Source of the DNA: Pseudomonadota bacterium
GTDB taxonomy: Bacteria; Myxococcota_A; UBA9042; GCA-2863065
Direction of reading: 5' to 3'
Assembly (NCBI GenBank): GCA_005776585.1
Contig: SXOX01000103.1
Location: forward strand, 62,001 to 126,000
Length of the DNA: 64,000 nucleotides
Each line of letters opens with the position of its first letter. Positions within the stretch are counted from its first letter, which is position 1. The position numbers and the translations under genes were made by a program. Shown in pieces: positions 34,435 to 44,163 of the stretch. Below the pieces are notes generated by a model. It was not told where the DNA came from, searched no databases, and saw only the letters and a list, made by a program, of their open reading frames with translations.

Positions 34435-37400
34435 TCAAGGACGCCGCAGAAGCTCCCGACACGTCGCAATCAGCGGCTCCGACCCCGTCCTGAGCGCCGC
34501 TGCCAGGCTCCGCTCCGCCAGCGCGTCCGCCTCCTCGGTCCGGCCCTCGGCGCGCGCACAGGTCGCCAGCAGCCGACACGTGTCCGCGATGCCCTGATCC
34601 GACCCGAGCCGCTCGTGCAGCGCCAGCGCTCCCGCCAGCGCCTCGCGCGCCTCGGCCAGCGCGCCGCGCTCGACGTACAGCTCGCCGACGTTGTTCAACA
34701 GCACGCTCTCGTGCTGCGTGAGCCCATAGCGCCGCGCGATGCGGAGACCGCTCTGCCACGCGGTCAGGGCCGCGTCCGGACGATCGTCGAAGAAGTGCAG
34801 CGCCCCGAGCGCGTTGTAGGCCTCGACCTCGGGCACCGGCGCGTTCACGTCCTCCGCGAGGCTCAGGGCGCGCTCGAGGTGGCCGCGCGCCTCTTGGAGG
34901 CGCCCCAGTCGCATCTCTGCGTTGGCGAGGGACCGGTACGCATCCGTCGCGGCCTCCTCGGCGTCCGGATTGCTCGCCGCGAGCGCATCGAGCGACTGAC
35001 TCAGCGTGACCAACGCCAGCACCGCCGCTTCATGGTCGCCGCGCTTGCTGAGCATCGCGGCGGCGCCGACCTCGGCGTGCAGGCGCGCGACGCCCGTGCC
35101 GAGGTCCGCGGCCTCTCGAAACGTCGCCTCCGCCTCCGCGTATCGACCGAGGTGCTCGAGCGCCCGGGCCCGCGTGGCGAGCGCGACCTCGAGGCCCTCC
35201 GTCTCGTGGAGCACGGCGTCGAGCGCGCCGGCGGCGAGGCACGCCCGCGCGAGCGCCGCAGTGAGCGTTCGGTTGTCCTGGCCCGAGACAAGGGCACGCA
35301 ACCGCCGAATCCGCTCGATGGCCTGTCGCGGCGCCTGAGAGCGGAGGGCGTGGTGCGCGGCTCGAACGCAGTACTGGAGCGCCTTCTCGGGCTCTCCGGC
35401 GTGGCCGTGGTGCTCGGCGATCACATCATCGAGCAGGCTCGGTCGACCGCCGACTCGCTCAACGAGCCAGTCCGCGATGGCGCGGTGCAGCTCGCGCCGC
35501 TTCGCCCGATCCAGCCCGTCGAGGAGCACCTCGCGGAGCGCCGGCCACGCGAAGCCGAGGTCGCCCTCGCCCCGCACGGGCAGCTCGTGGCGTGCGACCA
35601 ACAGACCACGGCTGACGAGGTCTGCGAGCGCCGCCCCCACGTCTCGGGAGCCCACCAGCGTCGCGAGCAGCGAGGGCCAGAAGCGCTCGCCGACCACTGC
35701 GGCCACCTCCAACAACCTACGCCGTTCGGGGGCGAGCGTCTGCATCCGCGTCTCGGCCCACGCGGCGCCGAGGCCCGTGACCCGGACTGCTTGCGCTGCC
35801 TCCGGAGCGGCCCGCCAGTTGAGCGTCGGGTCGCGGGTGAGCAAGCCGCGGTCGACGAGATCGTGCACCATCTCGAAGACCAGCACCGGGACGCCGCCGG
35901 AGAGCACCGAGAGCCGATCGATGAGCGCTTCCGTCACTCCGTCAGCCGCTCGCAGCACGTGCTCGACGAGCTGGCGTGCGGCAGGGCCCGGAAACGGCTC
36001 GAGCGTCAGGACCGTCGTCGCGGCTGCGGGCGCGGTGCTCGCCATGAGGACGAGCAGCGGGAACGGCGCGCAGGCCAGGCGCGCGAGCACGGCCAGGGAC
36101 CCGGGATCGGCGCGCTCGACCTCGTCGATGAACAGCAGCACCGGGGCCCGCCGCGCGAGGCCGCGATAGGTGGCGACGACGGCGTCGGCGAGCGCAGCCT
36201 CTTGCACTGCGTCGCCGCGCACGACGGCGGGTCCCGCGGCCTCGGCTCCCGCGACCTCGGCCCCGACGATCCGGCCCAGCCACGGCACGAGCGCCTCTTC
36301 CTCGGGCGTCGGTCGGACGGGATCGGCAGCCACCCACCGTCGCATCATATGATCGAGCTTGAGCGTCACCTCGACCGCCGGGTCGCCGTCCTCGATCCCC
36401 GCACGTGCCTTGAGCGCCTGAGCCAGCGGCGCGTACGGCGCGGCCTCGGGCCCGAGGCACCGGCCGCAGTCGAGCATGAAGGTCTCCGGACGGTCGCGCA
36501 GCTCGCCGAGCAGCTCGCGAATCAGGCGACTCTTGCCGACGCCATGGGGCCCCAGCACCAGGAACGAGCGGGCGCAGCCTGTGCCCATGACCTGGTCGAG
36601 CTCGGCCCGCAGTAGGTCGAGCTCCGCCTCGCGCCCGACGAGCGCGACGGGCTGATCCAACAGCACGGCCGGCCGTAGTGCGCGCGGGATCGGCTCACGA
36701 CCCGTCACCAGGAAGTCGGCGCCGTCAGCCTGCTCACGAAAGAGGCCGCTCACCCGTCGCGCCGTCCCCGCGGCGATGCGGAGCTCGCCCGGGTTCGTGC
36801 GCGCCTCCAGTGACTCGATTGCTGCCAAGACCGGTCCGGTGAGCGCCTGCGGTCCCGAGGCGTCTTCCAGCAGGTGCACGCGACCATCGGCGATGGCCAC
36901 GCGTGCGGACCGGTCCCTCGAGCCGAGCCACAGACCGGCGTCGATCGCTTGCTCTACCGCGTCCTCGTGGCTTCTGGGCTCGAACAGCGCGAGCAGTCCG
37001 CCGACACACGGCCCGAGGCTTGCCCCACCCCGCCGCGTCACTTCGTCGCGCAGCCGAACGAGCGCGCTCAGCGCGTCGGGCTCCTGTGTCCCGATTCGCA
37101 CCGAGAGCAGCACCGACCAGGCCGTTCGCACAGCCGATGGCGCCGACCTCACCGTCAGGCGCGCCGTCGGCTCGACGCGCCCTTCGTCACGGAGCGCGCA
37201 CTCGAACGCCTCGGCGAAGGCCAGCGGGTCGGGAAATCGGCTCCCGGGCGCCTTGGAGAGCGCTCGCGCAATGGCGCTGTCGACGGGTCCGCCAGTGACG
37301 AGGCCCAGCGCGGGTGCGAGCTGCGACGGCAGTAGCGGGGACTCCAGCACGTGGGCGCGGAGCAGCTCCGACTGCGTCGGTCGCTCAAACGGCGGTCGTC

Positions 37401-38079
37401 CGGTCATGGCCTCAGTCGCGAGCACGCCAAGGCCATAGACGTCCGCGCGCCCGTCCACCGCCTCGCCCAGAGCCTGCTCCGGCGCCACGTAGCGGGGCGT
37501 GCCCACGAACGCGCCGGCCTGTGTGAGCGCGGGCTCCGGCTCCGCTGAGCGGCTCGCCCGCGCGAGACCGAAATCCAGCAGCTTGGCGAACACCGCATCG
37601 CTTCGGCGCTCGACGAGCACGTTGGAGGGCTTCACGTCCCGATGTACGAGGCCGTGCGCGTGCGCATGCGCCAGTGCGCTGGCGAGCTGTCGTGTGAGCT
37701 CGACCACGTCGGGCAGTGACAGCCGGCCGACGTCCACGAGCAACCGGTCGAGCGTGATGCCCGGGACGTGCTCCATGACGAGCAGCGCCGGCGTCGCGTC
37801 GGTCGCTTGCAGGAACGCGTGCACCTGGACGATGTGCGGATGGGACAGGCGCGAGAGGGCCCGCGCCTCGCGCTGGAAGCGCTCGTCCGCCGAGGAGCGC
37901 GCGCGATGAAGCACCTTTACGGCGACGTGCCGGCCCAGGACGACATCGCGCGCCAGGAGCACGTCCGCAAAGCCGCCCCGACCGAGCGTGCCCAGGATGA
38001 CGTACCCGTCGCGGATGCCGTCGCCGCCGATGCACGCGCCGGGCGCAAGGGGCTCTCGAATGGTCAGATCCTCGGGCAT
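34435..38079 (-). CDS. Ser/Thr protein kinase fused to an AAA ATPase and TPR repeats
   Basis: From ATG 38079 the protein has 1,214 residues. The kinase domain (about 25-290) has GRGGFADV at 33-40, the ATP-binding Lys at about 55 in VAVKVL, HRDVKPSN near 143-150, DFGLA, and APEQ. A poorly conserved middle part follows, then an AAA_16/NB-ARC-like ATPase from about 478 (LVGREAEL, P-loop GPHGVGKSRL near 513, LLFIDEVERAD). The rest is helical with TPR-type repeats from about 926. The layout is typical of large myxobacterial signalling kinases. It is divergent from the FHA/sigma-54 activator gene with a 78-bp gap, which suggests that the activator is its substrate or partner. Confidence 0.9.
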   Translation of the reverse strand: MPEDLTIREPLAPGACIGGDGIRDGYVILGTLGRGGFADVLLARDVVLGRHVAVKVLHRARSSADERFQREARALSRLSHPHIVQVHAFLQATDATPALLVMEHVPGITLDRLLVDVGRLSLPDVVELTRQLASALAHAHAHGLVHRDVKPSNVLVERRSDAVFAKLLDFGLARASRSAEPEPALTQAGAFVGTPRYVAPEQALGEAVDGRADVYGLGVLATEAMTGRPPFERPTQSELLRAHVLESPLLPSQLAPALGLVTGGPVDSAIARALSKAPGSRFPDPLAFAEAFECALRDEGRVEPTARLTVRSAPSAVRTAWSVLLSVRIGTQEPDALSALVRLRDEVTRRGGASLGPCVGGLLALFEPRSHEDAVEQAIDAGLWLGSRDRSARVAIADGRVHLLEDASGPQALTGPVLAAIESLEARTNPGELRIAAGTARRVSGLFREQADGADFLVTGREPIPRALRPAVLLDQPVALVGREAELDLLRAELDQVMGTGCARSFLVLGPHGVGKSRLIRELLGELRDRPETFMLDCGRCLGPEAAPYAPLAQALKARAGIEDGDPAVEVTLKLDHMMRRWVAADPVRPTPEEEALVPWLGRIVGAEVAGAEAAGPAVVRGDAVQEAALADAVVATYRGLARRAPVLLFIDEVERADPGSLAVLARLACAPFPLLVLMASTAPAAATTVLTLEPFPGPAARQLVEHVLRAADGVTEALIDRLSVLSGGVPVLVFEMVHDLVDRGLLTRDPTLNWRAAPEAAQAVRVTGLGAAWAETRMQTLAPERRRLLEVAAVVGERFWPSLLATLVGSRDVGAALADLVSRGLLVARHELPVRGEGDLGFAWPALREVLLDGLDRAKRRELHRAIADWLVERVGGRPSLLDDVIAEHHGHAGEPEKALQYCVRAAHHALRSQAPRQAIERIRRLRALVSGQDNRTLTAALARACLAAGALDAVLHETEGLEVALATRARALEHLGRYAEAEATFREAADLGTGVARLHAEVGAAAMLSKRGDHEAAVLALVTLSQSLDALAASNPDAEEAATDAYRSLANAEMRLGRLQEARGHLERALSLAEDVNAPVPEVEAYNALGALHFFDDRPDAALTAWQSGLRIARRYGLTQHESVLLNNVGELYVERGALAEAREALAGALALHERLGSDQGIADTCRLLATCARAEGRTEEADALAERSLAAALRTGSEPLIATCRELLRRP

Positions 38080-38157
38080 CGTGCCCGCAACGTCCTTGGA
38101 CTGCGCCACGCTGTCAAGCCGTTGCACGGATTGACGCCCGTAGGCTAAGCTCGCCGC

Positions 38158-39660
38158 ATGCCCGCGAGTTCTGTCACCACCGCCACCGGCGACCTGACTT
38201 GGCAGCCCGTCGCTGACGAGGTCGTCGTGCGTCTGAACGTGGCCTATCACGCCGACCTCGGCCGCGTCGGTGAGGCCGCGCTGCTCGGTGAGCTGGAGCG
38301 CGCCGCCACAGTCGGCGTCTCACGGACCGAGCCGCTCTTCTGCAAGCATGGCGAGTCCGGGCTCGGGCGACCGCTGGAGGCCGCGACCGTCAGCCGTCGG
38401 GCCATGCGCGTACGGCTCGGCGGGGGGCAGGTCGTCTTGGACCCAGGGGACGCGCCCGGGCCGCTCGCCGTTGACGGTCGACCCCTCGAGCGCCCAGTCC
38501 GCCTCGACCGGAACGCGCTGGAGTCCGGCGTCGCGCTGACCGTCGGCCCGCAGACGCTGCTCTGGCTCGACTGTGCCAAACCCAGGCACCTCCTCCAGAC
38601 CGCTCCTGAGGGCTTGGTCGGCACGAGCGATCCCTTCCTCGAGCTGGTCGACCGCGTGCGCCGGACCGCGGATCTCGACAAGCACGTCCTCATTCTGGGC
38701 GAGACGGGCTCGGGCAAGGAGGTCGTGGCCGCGGCGATCCACGCGCTGAGCCGGCGGGCTGGCAGGATCTATTCCACCGTCAACGCCGGCGTCATTCAGC
38801 GCGACACGGCCGCCGCGGCACTCTTTGGCCACGTCCGCGGCGCCTTCACCGGTGCGGTCGCCGACGCGCCGGGCTACTTCCAGGCCGCCAATCGCGGGAC
38901 GCGGGTCCTCGACGAGATCGGCGACGCTCCCGCCGAGGTGCAAGTCGGCCTGTTGCGTGCGCTCCAGTCCGGTGAGGTCCAGCCCGTCGGAGCGCGTGCG
39001 CCGGTCCTCGTCGATGTCCGCGTCCTCGGGGCCACGCAGAGTGAGTCTCAGAGCGGGACGTTTCGGCGGGACCTCGCCGAGCGCTTCGATCTCAAGCTCG
39101 TCGTCCCACCGCTCGGCGCGCGTCGCGGTGACATCCCCATGATCTTTCTGCACTTTCTGCGTCAGGCGCTGGCCGATACGCGTGAGGGCCACCGGCTCGC
39201 GCCCGGTGCTCGACCCTGGCTTCCCATGGACCTCGTCGCCGCTCTGCTCGAGGCCGATCTCCCGGGCAATGTGCGCACTGTGCGCCAGCTGGCCTACGAC
39301 ACGGCGATCGAGAACCGCGGAGAGTCGAGCTTTCGGTGGCCGAGCGCGCTGCGAGCCCGTCCCACGGCGCCTCCGTCGCGTCAGGGCACCACTGGGCTCA
39401 GCGTTGCCGAGGTCGTGGCGGCCTATGAGCAGTGCGGTTTCGCCATCGAGCCCGCCGCGCGCGCCCTGGGGGTCAAGGTGCCGACGCTCTACGACTTCAT
39501 CCGGCGCACGGGCGCGCTGCGGCTGGCGGCCGATCTCTCCCCGGGCGAGCTCGAGGCTGCGCTCGTGGCCGCCGATGGCGACGAAGCCGCCGCGGCCGGC
39601 CAGCTTCGCATCTCGCCGCGCGCGCTACGCCTGCTGCGCCGTGGCGCCACGCCGCGATGA
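38158..39660 (+). CDS. FHA-domain sigma-54-dependent transcription activator
   Basis: The 500-residue protein has an N-terminal FHA-like domain (about 45-140, with GRPLEAATVSRRAM as the phosphopeptide-binding region), a central AAA+ sigma-54 interaction domain, and a C-terminal HTH_8. Walker A is GETGSGKE near 180-187. The sigma-54 contact motif GAFTGA is at about 228-233, and the Walker B region is RVLDEIGD. The HTH reads FAIEPAARALGVKVPTLYDFI. FHA-type activators respond to phosphothreonine, fitting the divergent kinase gene. The stop overlaps the next start as ATGA. Confidence 0.9.
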   Translation: MPASSVTTATGDLTWQPVADEVVVRLNVAYHADLGRVGEAALLGELERAATVGVSRTEPLFCKHGESGLGRPLEAATVSRRAMRVRLGGGQVVLDPGDAPGPLAVDGRPLERPVRLDRNALESGVALTVGPQTLLWLDCAKPRHLLQTAPEGLVGTSDPFLELVDRVRRTADLDKHVLILGETGSGKEVVAAAIHALSRRAGRIYSTVNAGVIQRDTAAAALFGHVRGAFTGAVADAPGYFQAANRGTRVLDEIGDAPAEVQVGLLRALQSGEVQPVGARAPVLVDVRVLGATQSESQSGTFRRDLAERFDLKLVVPPLGARRGDIPMIFLHFLRQALADTREGHRLAPGARPWLPMDLVAALLEADLPGNVRTVRQLAYDTAIENRGESSFRWPSALRARPTAPPSRQGTTGLSVAEVVAAYEQCGFAIEPAARALGVKVPTLYDFIRRTGALRLAADLSPGELEAALVAADGDEAAAAGQLRISPRALRLLRRGATPR

Positions 39661-42245
39661 CGGAGTCCACCGAGGGGACCGTCGACGGTCTCACCGCCGC
39701 GCCAAGCGGGCTGCCGCAGCTTCAGACCCGTCTCGGGATCGCGCTCGTCGTCGCGTGGCCTGGCAGCTCCGAGCTCGACGAGACGCGCCTCGCGCTGTGC
39801 GAGCGTCGCACGCGAGAGCGGGTCGTCGCTGCGGGCGGCATCGTCGTCGGTCCGTTGCTAACCGAACGTGTGGCGTGGTTTCCGGCTCACGCCGCCTCCG
39901 CCGCGCTCGACGCCGCGCTGGACCTGGTCGCGCTGTCCGGAGCGGCTGTGGGCCTGGGGCTCGGCTCGACGACGTGGTGTGTCGGTCCCGCCGGAGAGGT
40001 CCTGGCGTGCGCCGGGCCCGCCCTCGACGGCGCCCTCGCGCGGGCTCGTGCGGCTGCGGTCGGTCAGGTGCTCGCCGAGCCGGGCCTCACCGCCCACGAT
40101 GCTGGCCGGCTTCTGCTGGAGACGCTGCCCGCGGGCGTCCTGGTGCGCGGCCTCAAGCCGCCGTCGATGCACCTCGTCCCGCCGATGATCGCGGGACACG
40201 AGGTGCCCTTCGTCGCACGCGACGCCGAGCTTGCGGCGATCGCGTCGGCCCTCGCGCATGTCGAGACGACCCGGCAGCCGCACTGGGTCGTCATCTCGGG
40301 CCCTGCAGGGGCGGGCAAGTCGGCGCTCGTCGCCGAGTGGGCCCGTCGTGCGCTCGCGGACCGTCGTGTCCAACTCGAGCTTGGCGTGGAGACCGAGCCC
40401 GCGGCCCCGTATGCGTCCTTCGCCGCGTTGATTCGGGCGCGGGCCAAGGCGCGCGTCGAGGACGACGTGGAGGCCTTGGTGCGCCGCTTCGAGCGCGCGC
40501 TCGAGGGCTCCGAGGCCCACAGCCGCACGCTTGCGGCCCTCTGCAGCGCGGAGTCCACCGCGCTGGCCTCGCGAGGCCATCTGCTCGAGGCGCTCGCGGC
40601 GTGGTTCTCCGCCATCGCGCGTCGCTCGACCACGCTGCTCTGGCTCGACGCTGGCGTGGCGCTCAGCCGAGCCACGGTCGCGCTGCTCAGCCACCTCGTG
40701 GCGCACGTCACCGACGCCGCGCTGCTCATCGTCACCACGTCACGCGAATCCCCGGACGCGACCTGTCCCAACGAGACCGCCGCGGTCACGCGCCTCGTGC
40801 TCGGCGCGCTCGACCTCGCGGCGACTGAGCGCGTCGCCTCGGCGTGGCTTCAGCCCGTCGCTCCGCCGCCGCGGCGCCTCGGGGCCGAACTCGCCACCCG
40901 AGCCGCGGGACTTCCCGGGGCCGTCGGCGCGATGGTGACCGCCCTCGTCGACACCGGAGCCATCGACGTCTCGGTGCGGCCCTGGCGGGTCGCGAACAGT
41001 CGTGCCTGGCGGCAGCAGCTCGCCTCACCGGCCGATCGCTGGGCGCTCCTGCGCCTCGAGTCCGTCCCGCCCGTGCATCGGGACCTCGTCGCCGCCGCCG
41101 CCGTCGCCCGCGTCGCGCTGGACGGCTCTCTGCTCTGCGCGCTGGTACCGGGGGCCACGCTCGCGGATCTGGCCGAGCTGCTCGGTCGCGGCCTGCTGGA
41201 GCGCGTGGACGGCGAGCGGTTGCGCGTCGAGCCCGCCCTGGGCCACGGCCTGCGGGAGTATCTGCCAAGCCGGCAGCGGGGCGAGCTGGCACGGCGACTT
41301 GCGGACATCCACGACTCTCGCGCGGACCAGGCGCACCTGCCGGCCGACGTCTGGCGTGAGGCGGGTCGTCCCGCGCGCGCCCTGGCCGAGCTGCGCCGCG
41401 CCGCCCAGCAGGCGATGCGTCTGCGCGCTCCGGCCGACGCCGCGGCCGCCTTGGAGGAGGCGCTCGAACTCGTCGGGCCCGAGGACCTCGAGTCGCGCCT
41501 CGCGCTGTTGGCCGACCTCGCCGAGCAGCGGGTCCTGGCAGCACAGCTCGGCGAGGCGCTGGCCATCGCGGTCCCCGAGCGCGCGCTCCCTGACGCGCGC
41601 GTCGCTCGGATACACCTCTGGCGCGGTTGGGCGTTCGAGCACCGCGGCCAGCTCGATGCGGCGTTGGCCTCGTTCGAGCGCGCCCGCGACGCGGCGCCGT
41701 TCACTGACGCGCTGCTGCACGCTGCCACGACGACGGGCGCGGCCGCGGTCCTCGTCAAGCTCGGTCGCGCCGAGGAGGCGCTCGACCGGCTCGACGCGGT
41801 CGTCATCGCTGGTGACTCCGCCGCGAAGCACCGCGCCCGATCCAACGCCGAACGCGTCCGTGGCCACGCGGAGCTGCGCTCGGGGCGTCTCCCCTCCGCC
41901 CGCGCCGCCTACCAGCGGGCGCATGAGGCGGCCCTCCTCGCCGTGGCAACGGAAGAGACCGTCGATGCACTCAACGCCCTTGGCGCATGCGACTTCTTCT
42001 CGGGCGACCTCGCCGGTGCCCACGACGTCTTCACCCATGCGTTGGACCTCGCGGCGCGCTGGGACCTCGTGCACGTGGAAGGCTACCTCGTCACGAACCT
42101 CGCCGAGGTTGCGCTGGCTCGAGGGGACGCGCGTACAGCCGAGGACCTCGCACGCCGCGCGTTGGCGCTCCATCAGAGCCTCGCCAATCAGGAAGGCGTC
42201 GCCGAGTCCGAGCGGTTGCTCGCTGCGTCCCAGCGGCCTCCCTGA
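39657..42245 (+). CDS. AAA ATPase with TPR repeats, kinase-less paralogue of the kinase protein
   Basis: ATG 39657 overlaps the activator stop (ATGA), giving 862 residues. The ATPase region starts near residue 190 (FVARDAELAAI) with P-loop GPAGAGKSALV near 215-225 and TLLWLDAGVAL as a degenerate Walker B. TPR-like helical repeats fill about residues 560-860 (RGWAFEHRGQLDAAL, LGACDFFSGDLAGA). The C-terminal part resembles that of the kinase protein at 34435-38079, including a closing LHQSLANQEGVAES versus LHERLGSDQGIADT. It lacks a kinase domain. The three genes look like one signalling unit. Confidence 0.85.
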   Translation: MTESTEGTVDGLTAAPSGLPQLQTRLGIALVVAWPGSSELDETRLALCERRTRERVVAAGGIVVGPLLTERVAWFPAHAASAALDAALDLVALSGAAVGLGLGSTTWCVGPAGEVLACAGPALDGALARARAAAVGQVLAEPGLTAHDAGRLLLETLPAGVLVRGLKPPSMHLVPPMIAGHEVPFVARDAELAAIASALAHVETTRQPHWVVISGPAGAGKSALVAEWARRALADRRVQLELGVETEPAAPYASFAALIRARAKARVEDDVEALVRRFERALEGSEAHSRTLAALCSAESTALASRGHLLEALAAWFSAIARRSTTLLWLDAGVALSRATVALLSHLVAHVTDAALLIVTTSRESPDATCPNETAAVTRLVLGALDLAATERVASAWLQPVAPPPRRLGAELATRAAGLPGAVGAMVTALVDTGAIDVSVRPWRVANSRAWRQQLASPADRWALLRLESVPPVHRDLVAAAAVARVALDGSLLCALVPGATLADLAELLGRGLLERVDGERLRVEPALGHGLREYLPSRQRGELARRLADIHDSRADQAHLPADVWREAGRPARALAELRRAAQQAMRLRAPADAAAALEEALELVGPEDLESRLALLADLAEQRVLAAQLGEALAIAVPERALPDARVARIHLWRGWAFEHRGQLDAALASFERARDAAPFTDALLHAATTTGAAAVLVKLGRAEEALDRLDAVVIAGDSAAKHRARSNAERVRGHAELRSGRLPSARAAYQRAHEAALLAVATEETVDALNALGACDFFSGDLAGAHDVFTHALDLAARWDLVHVEGYLVTNLAEVALARGDARTAEDLARRALALHQSLANQEGVAESERLLAASQRPP

Positions 42246-42269
42246 TGTGGTGTTCTCGTGACGCCTCGG

Positions 42270-42683
42270 TCACGGTCCGGCCGGGCGCGGTATGACCTCG
42301 AGGACCTCATCCAACATCGCGATCGCCCGCGCGGCGTCCGCGTGTTGGTAGAACGTGCTCGGCGTCAGGTCCTCGCTCCCGTAGAAGCTGAGCTCACGGT
42401 CGCGTCGGAGGTCCCGTGAGATCCCCACGAGACGGGCAAGGCAGGCGCGTGCGTCACTCTCCAAGTCCGATTCGATCGCTCGCAGCGTGTCGCTCACGTC
42501 GTGCGTGTGCGGTACCGCGTGGCCCGCAGCCCGAATCATGCTCTTGAGCGCGAGCTCGGTCGCTTCCTGGCACTCTCGGACGACATCAGCGTAGAGCGCG
42601 CCCGCCATCAGCGCTGGAATGGCCGTGGCGCGGCGACCATGCGCGCGCCGGCGGTAGTCATCGACCAGCGAGTGGTTTGTCAC
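42270..42683 (-). CDS. HEPN-domain protein of a HEPN-MNT pair
   Basis: GTG 42683 overlaps the stop of the nucleotidyltransferase gene (GTGA). The 137-residue all-helical product contains the PF05168-type segment [15 protein letters not shown] followed by [13 protein letters not shown] proteins of such pairs are often RNases neutralised by the partner MNT protein. The RX4HXY motif of HepT toxins is not present here, so it may be an inactive or differently working member. The pair is on the minus strand, convergent with the TPR protein gene. Confidence 0.7.
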   Translation of the reverse strand: MTNHSLVDDYRRRAHGRRATAIPALMAGALYADVVRECQEATELALKSMIRAAGHAVPHTHDVSDTLRAIESDLESDARACLARLVGISRDLRRDRELSFYGSEDLTPSTFYQHADAARAIAMLDEVLEVIPRPAGP

Positions 42684-43054
42684 GCCGCCTCGATCATCGC
42701 GATGGCGTCGCGCAGCGCCAGTTGTGTCCCAGGGTCCGGGTCCGCGAGTGTCTCGGCGAGCATGACGCTCACCTGGACCGGCAGCGGCCGGTCGGAGAGC
42801 GCGCCCACGCGGGCGTCGAAGGCGTCACGCACGCTCCGCACGCGACTGTACGTCAGGGGTCCTAAGCGAAGAACAACCAAGAGGTCGACGTCGCTGCGCC
42901 ATGTGGCCTCACCGCGAGCACAACTCCCAGTCAGCAGCACGCGCTCGGCCTCGACCTCGACCGAGAAGCCCGGAACATGCCCGCAAATTGCCGAGAGCTG
43001 CTCAGACAGGGGTCCAACGAGACTCGGAACCTGCGTCGGGACGGTTCGGCTCAT
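42680..43054 (-). CDS. minimal nucleotidyltransferase of a HEPN-MNT pair
   Basis: From ATG 43054 the protein has 124 residues. It contains the exact MNT motif GS-X10-DXD ([15 protein letters not shown]), which binds metal and nucleotide. In MntA-HepT systems the MNT enzyme AMPylates and silences the HEPN toxin. Stop and start of the two genes overlap, as usual for toxin-antitoxin pairs, with the nucleotidyltransferase first. A start at 43096 is possible but adds a basic leader not typical of the family. Confidence 0.85.
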   Translation of the reverse strand: MSRTVPTQVPSLVGPLSEQLSAICGHVPGFSVEVEAERVLLTGSCARGEATWRSDVDLLVVLRLGPLTYSRVRSVRDAFDARVGALSDRPLPVQVSVMLAETLADPDPGTQLALRDAIAMIEAA

Positions 43055-43114
43055 GGCTCGGAGTCTAGGGACGCGCATCCTCGCGTCAACTGCCATGGCG
43101 GGATCGGCAGCTGC

Positions 43115-44158
43115 CTACGATGGCGCTCTGGCCCCGAGCGGCAGCTCCCGCCCCACCACCGGCAAGATGCGTCGCACGTCGCCCATGAGCGCCTCGAACT
43201 GCGCGAACGTGAGCGACTGCTGGCCGTCCGACCACGCGCGGTCGGGATCCGGGTGGACCTCGATGATGAGCCCATCGCAGCCGAGCGCCGCTGCGGCGCG
43301 CGCGAGCGCAGGCACATGGCGTCGGATCCCGATCCCGTGGCTGGGATCGACGATCACCGGCAAGTGCGTCATCTCCTGGAGCACGGCCGCTGCCCCCAGG
43401 TCGAGCGTGTTGCGCGTCATGGTCTCGAAGGTGCGGATGCCGCGCTCGCAGAGCATGACATTGGTATTACCGGCGCTGTAGATGTACTCCGCGGCCATCA
43501 GCACCTCCTTGATGGTGGCCGAGAGCCCGCGCTTGAGGAGCACCGCGCGATGGGAGCGGCCCACGGCCTCCAGCAGCGAGTAGTTCTGCATGTTGCGTGC
43601 GCCGAGCTGGAGCACGTCGGCGTGCTCGGCGACCGCGTCGAGCGTCTCGGTGTCTTTGACCTCGGTCACGATCTTGAGCCCGGTCCGGTCGCGGGCTTGG
43701 GCGAGCAGCTTGAGGCCGTCGACTTTGAGCCCCTGGAACTCGTAGGGGCTTGTCCGCGGCTTGTAGGCGCCACCGCGCAGGAGCGTCGCGCCTGCGGCAC
43801 GGACTGCATCGGCGGCCGCGAAGAGCTGATCTTGGGACTCCACCGAGCACGGCCCCGCCATGACGTGAAACGTCGCGCTTCCGCCAATCCGGACGCCGTC
43901 GCCCAGGTCGACGATGGTCGCATCCGGCTTGACCTCGCGGCTGACGAGCTTGAACGGCTGCGTGACGCGCACGAGCTGCGCGATGGTGGTGAACGACTCG
44001 AACCACTCCTCCGCGATCGGGCCCTTGTTCCCCGTGACGCCGATCGCCGTACGTCCCTCTCCCGGGATGGGGTGGGCCCGAAACCCGAGCTCCGCGATGC
44101 GCTCGACGACTCGCGCGATGTCCTCGGACGACGCGCTGGGCTTCATGACGATGAGCAT
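43115..44158 (-). CDS. aroF: 3-deoxy-7-phosphoheptulonate synthase (DAHP synthase)
   Basis: This 347-residue enzyme catalyses the first step of aromatic amino acid synthesis, condensing phosphoenolpyruvate and erythrose 4-phosphate. The N-terminal 75 residues form the ferredoxin-like regulatory domain ([10 protein letters not shown]). The barrel carries [47 protein letters not shown] and IIEVHPDP, all conserved in the AroA(beta)/Thermotoga-type subfamily. It lies 5 bp downstream of the ferredoxin reductase gene and may be co-transcribed with it. Nothing looks unusual in length or motifs. Confidence 0.95.
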   Translation of the reverse strand: MLIVMKPSASSEDIARVVERIAELGFRAHPIPGEGRTAIGVTGNKGPIAEEWFESFTTIAQLVRVTQPFKLVSREVKPDATIVDLGDGVRIGGSATFHVMAGPCSVESQDQLFAAADAVRAAGATLLRGGAYKPRTSPYEFQGLKVDGLKLLAQARDRTGLKIVTEVKDTETLDAVAEHADVLQLGARNMQNYSLLEAVGRSHRAVLLKRGLSATIKEVLMAAEYIYSAGNTNVMLCERGIRTFETMTRNTLDLGAAAVLQEMTHLPVIVDPSHGIGIRRHVPALARAAAALGCDGLIIEVHPDPDRAWSDGQQSLTFAQFEALMGDVRRILPVVGRELPLGARAPS

Positions 44159-44163
44159 GGGAC

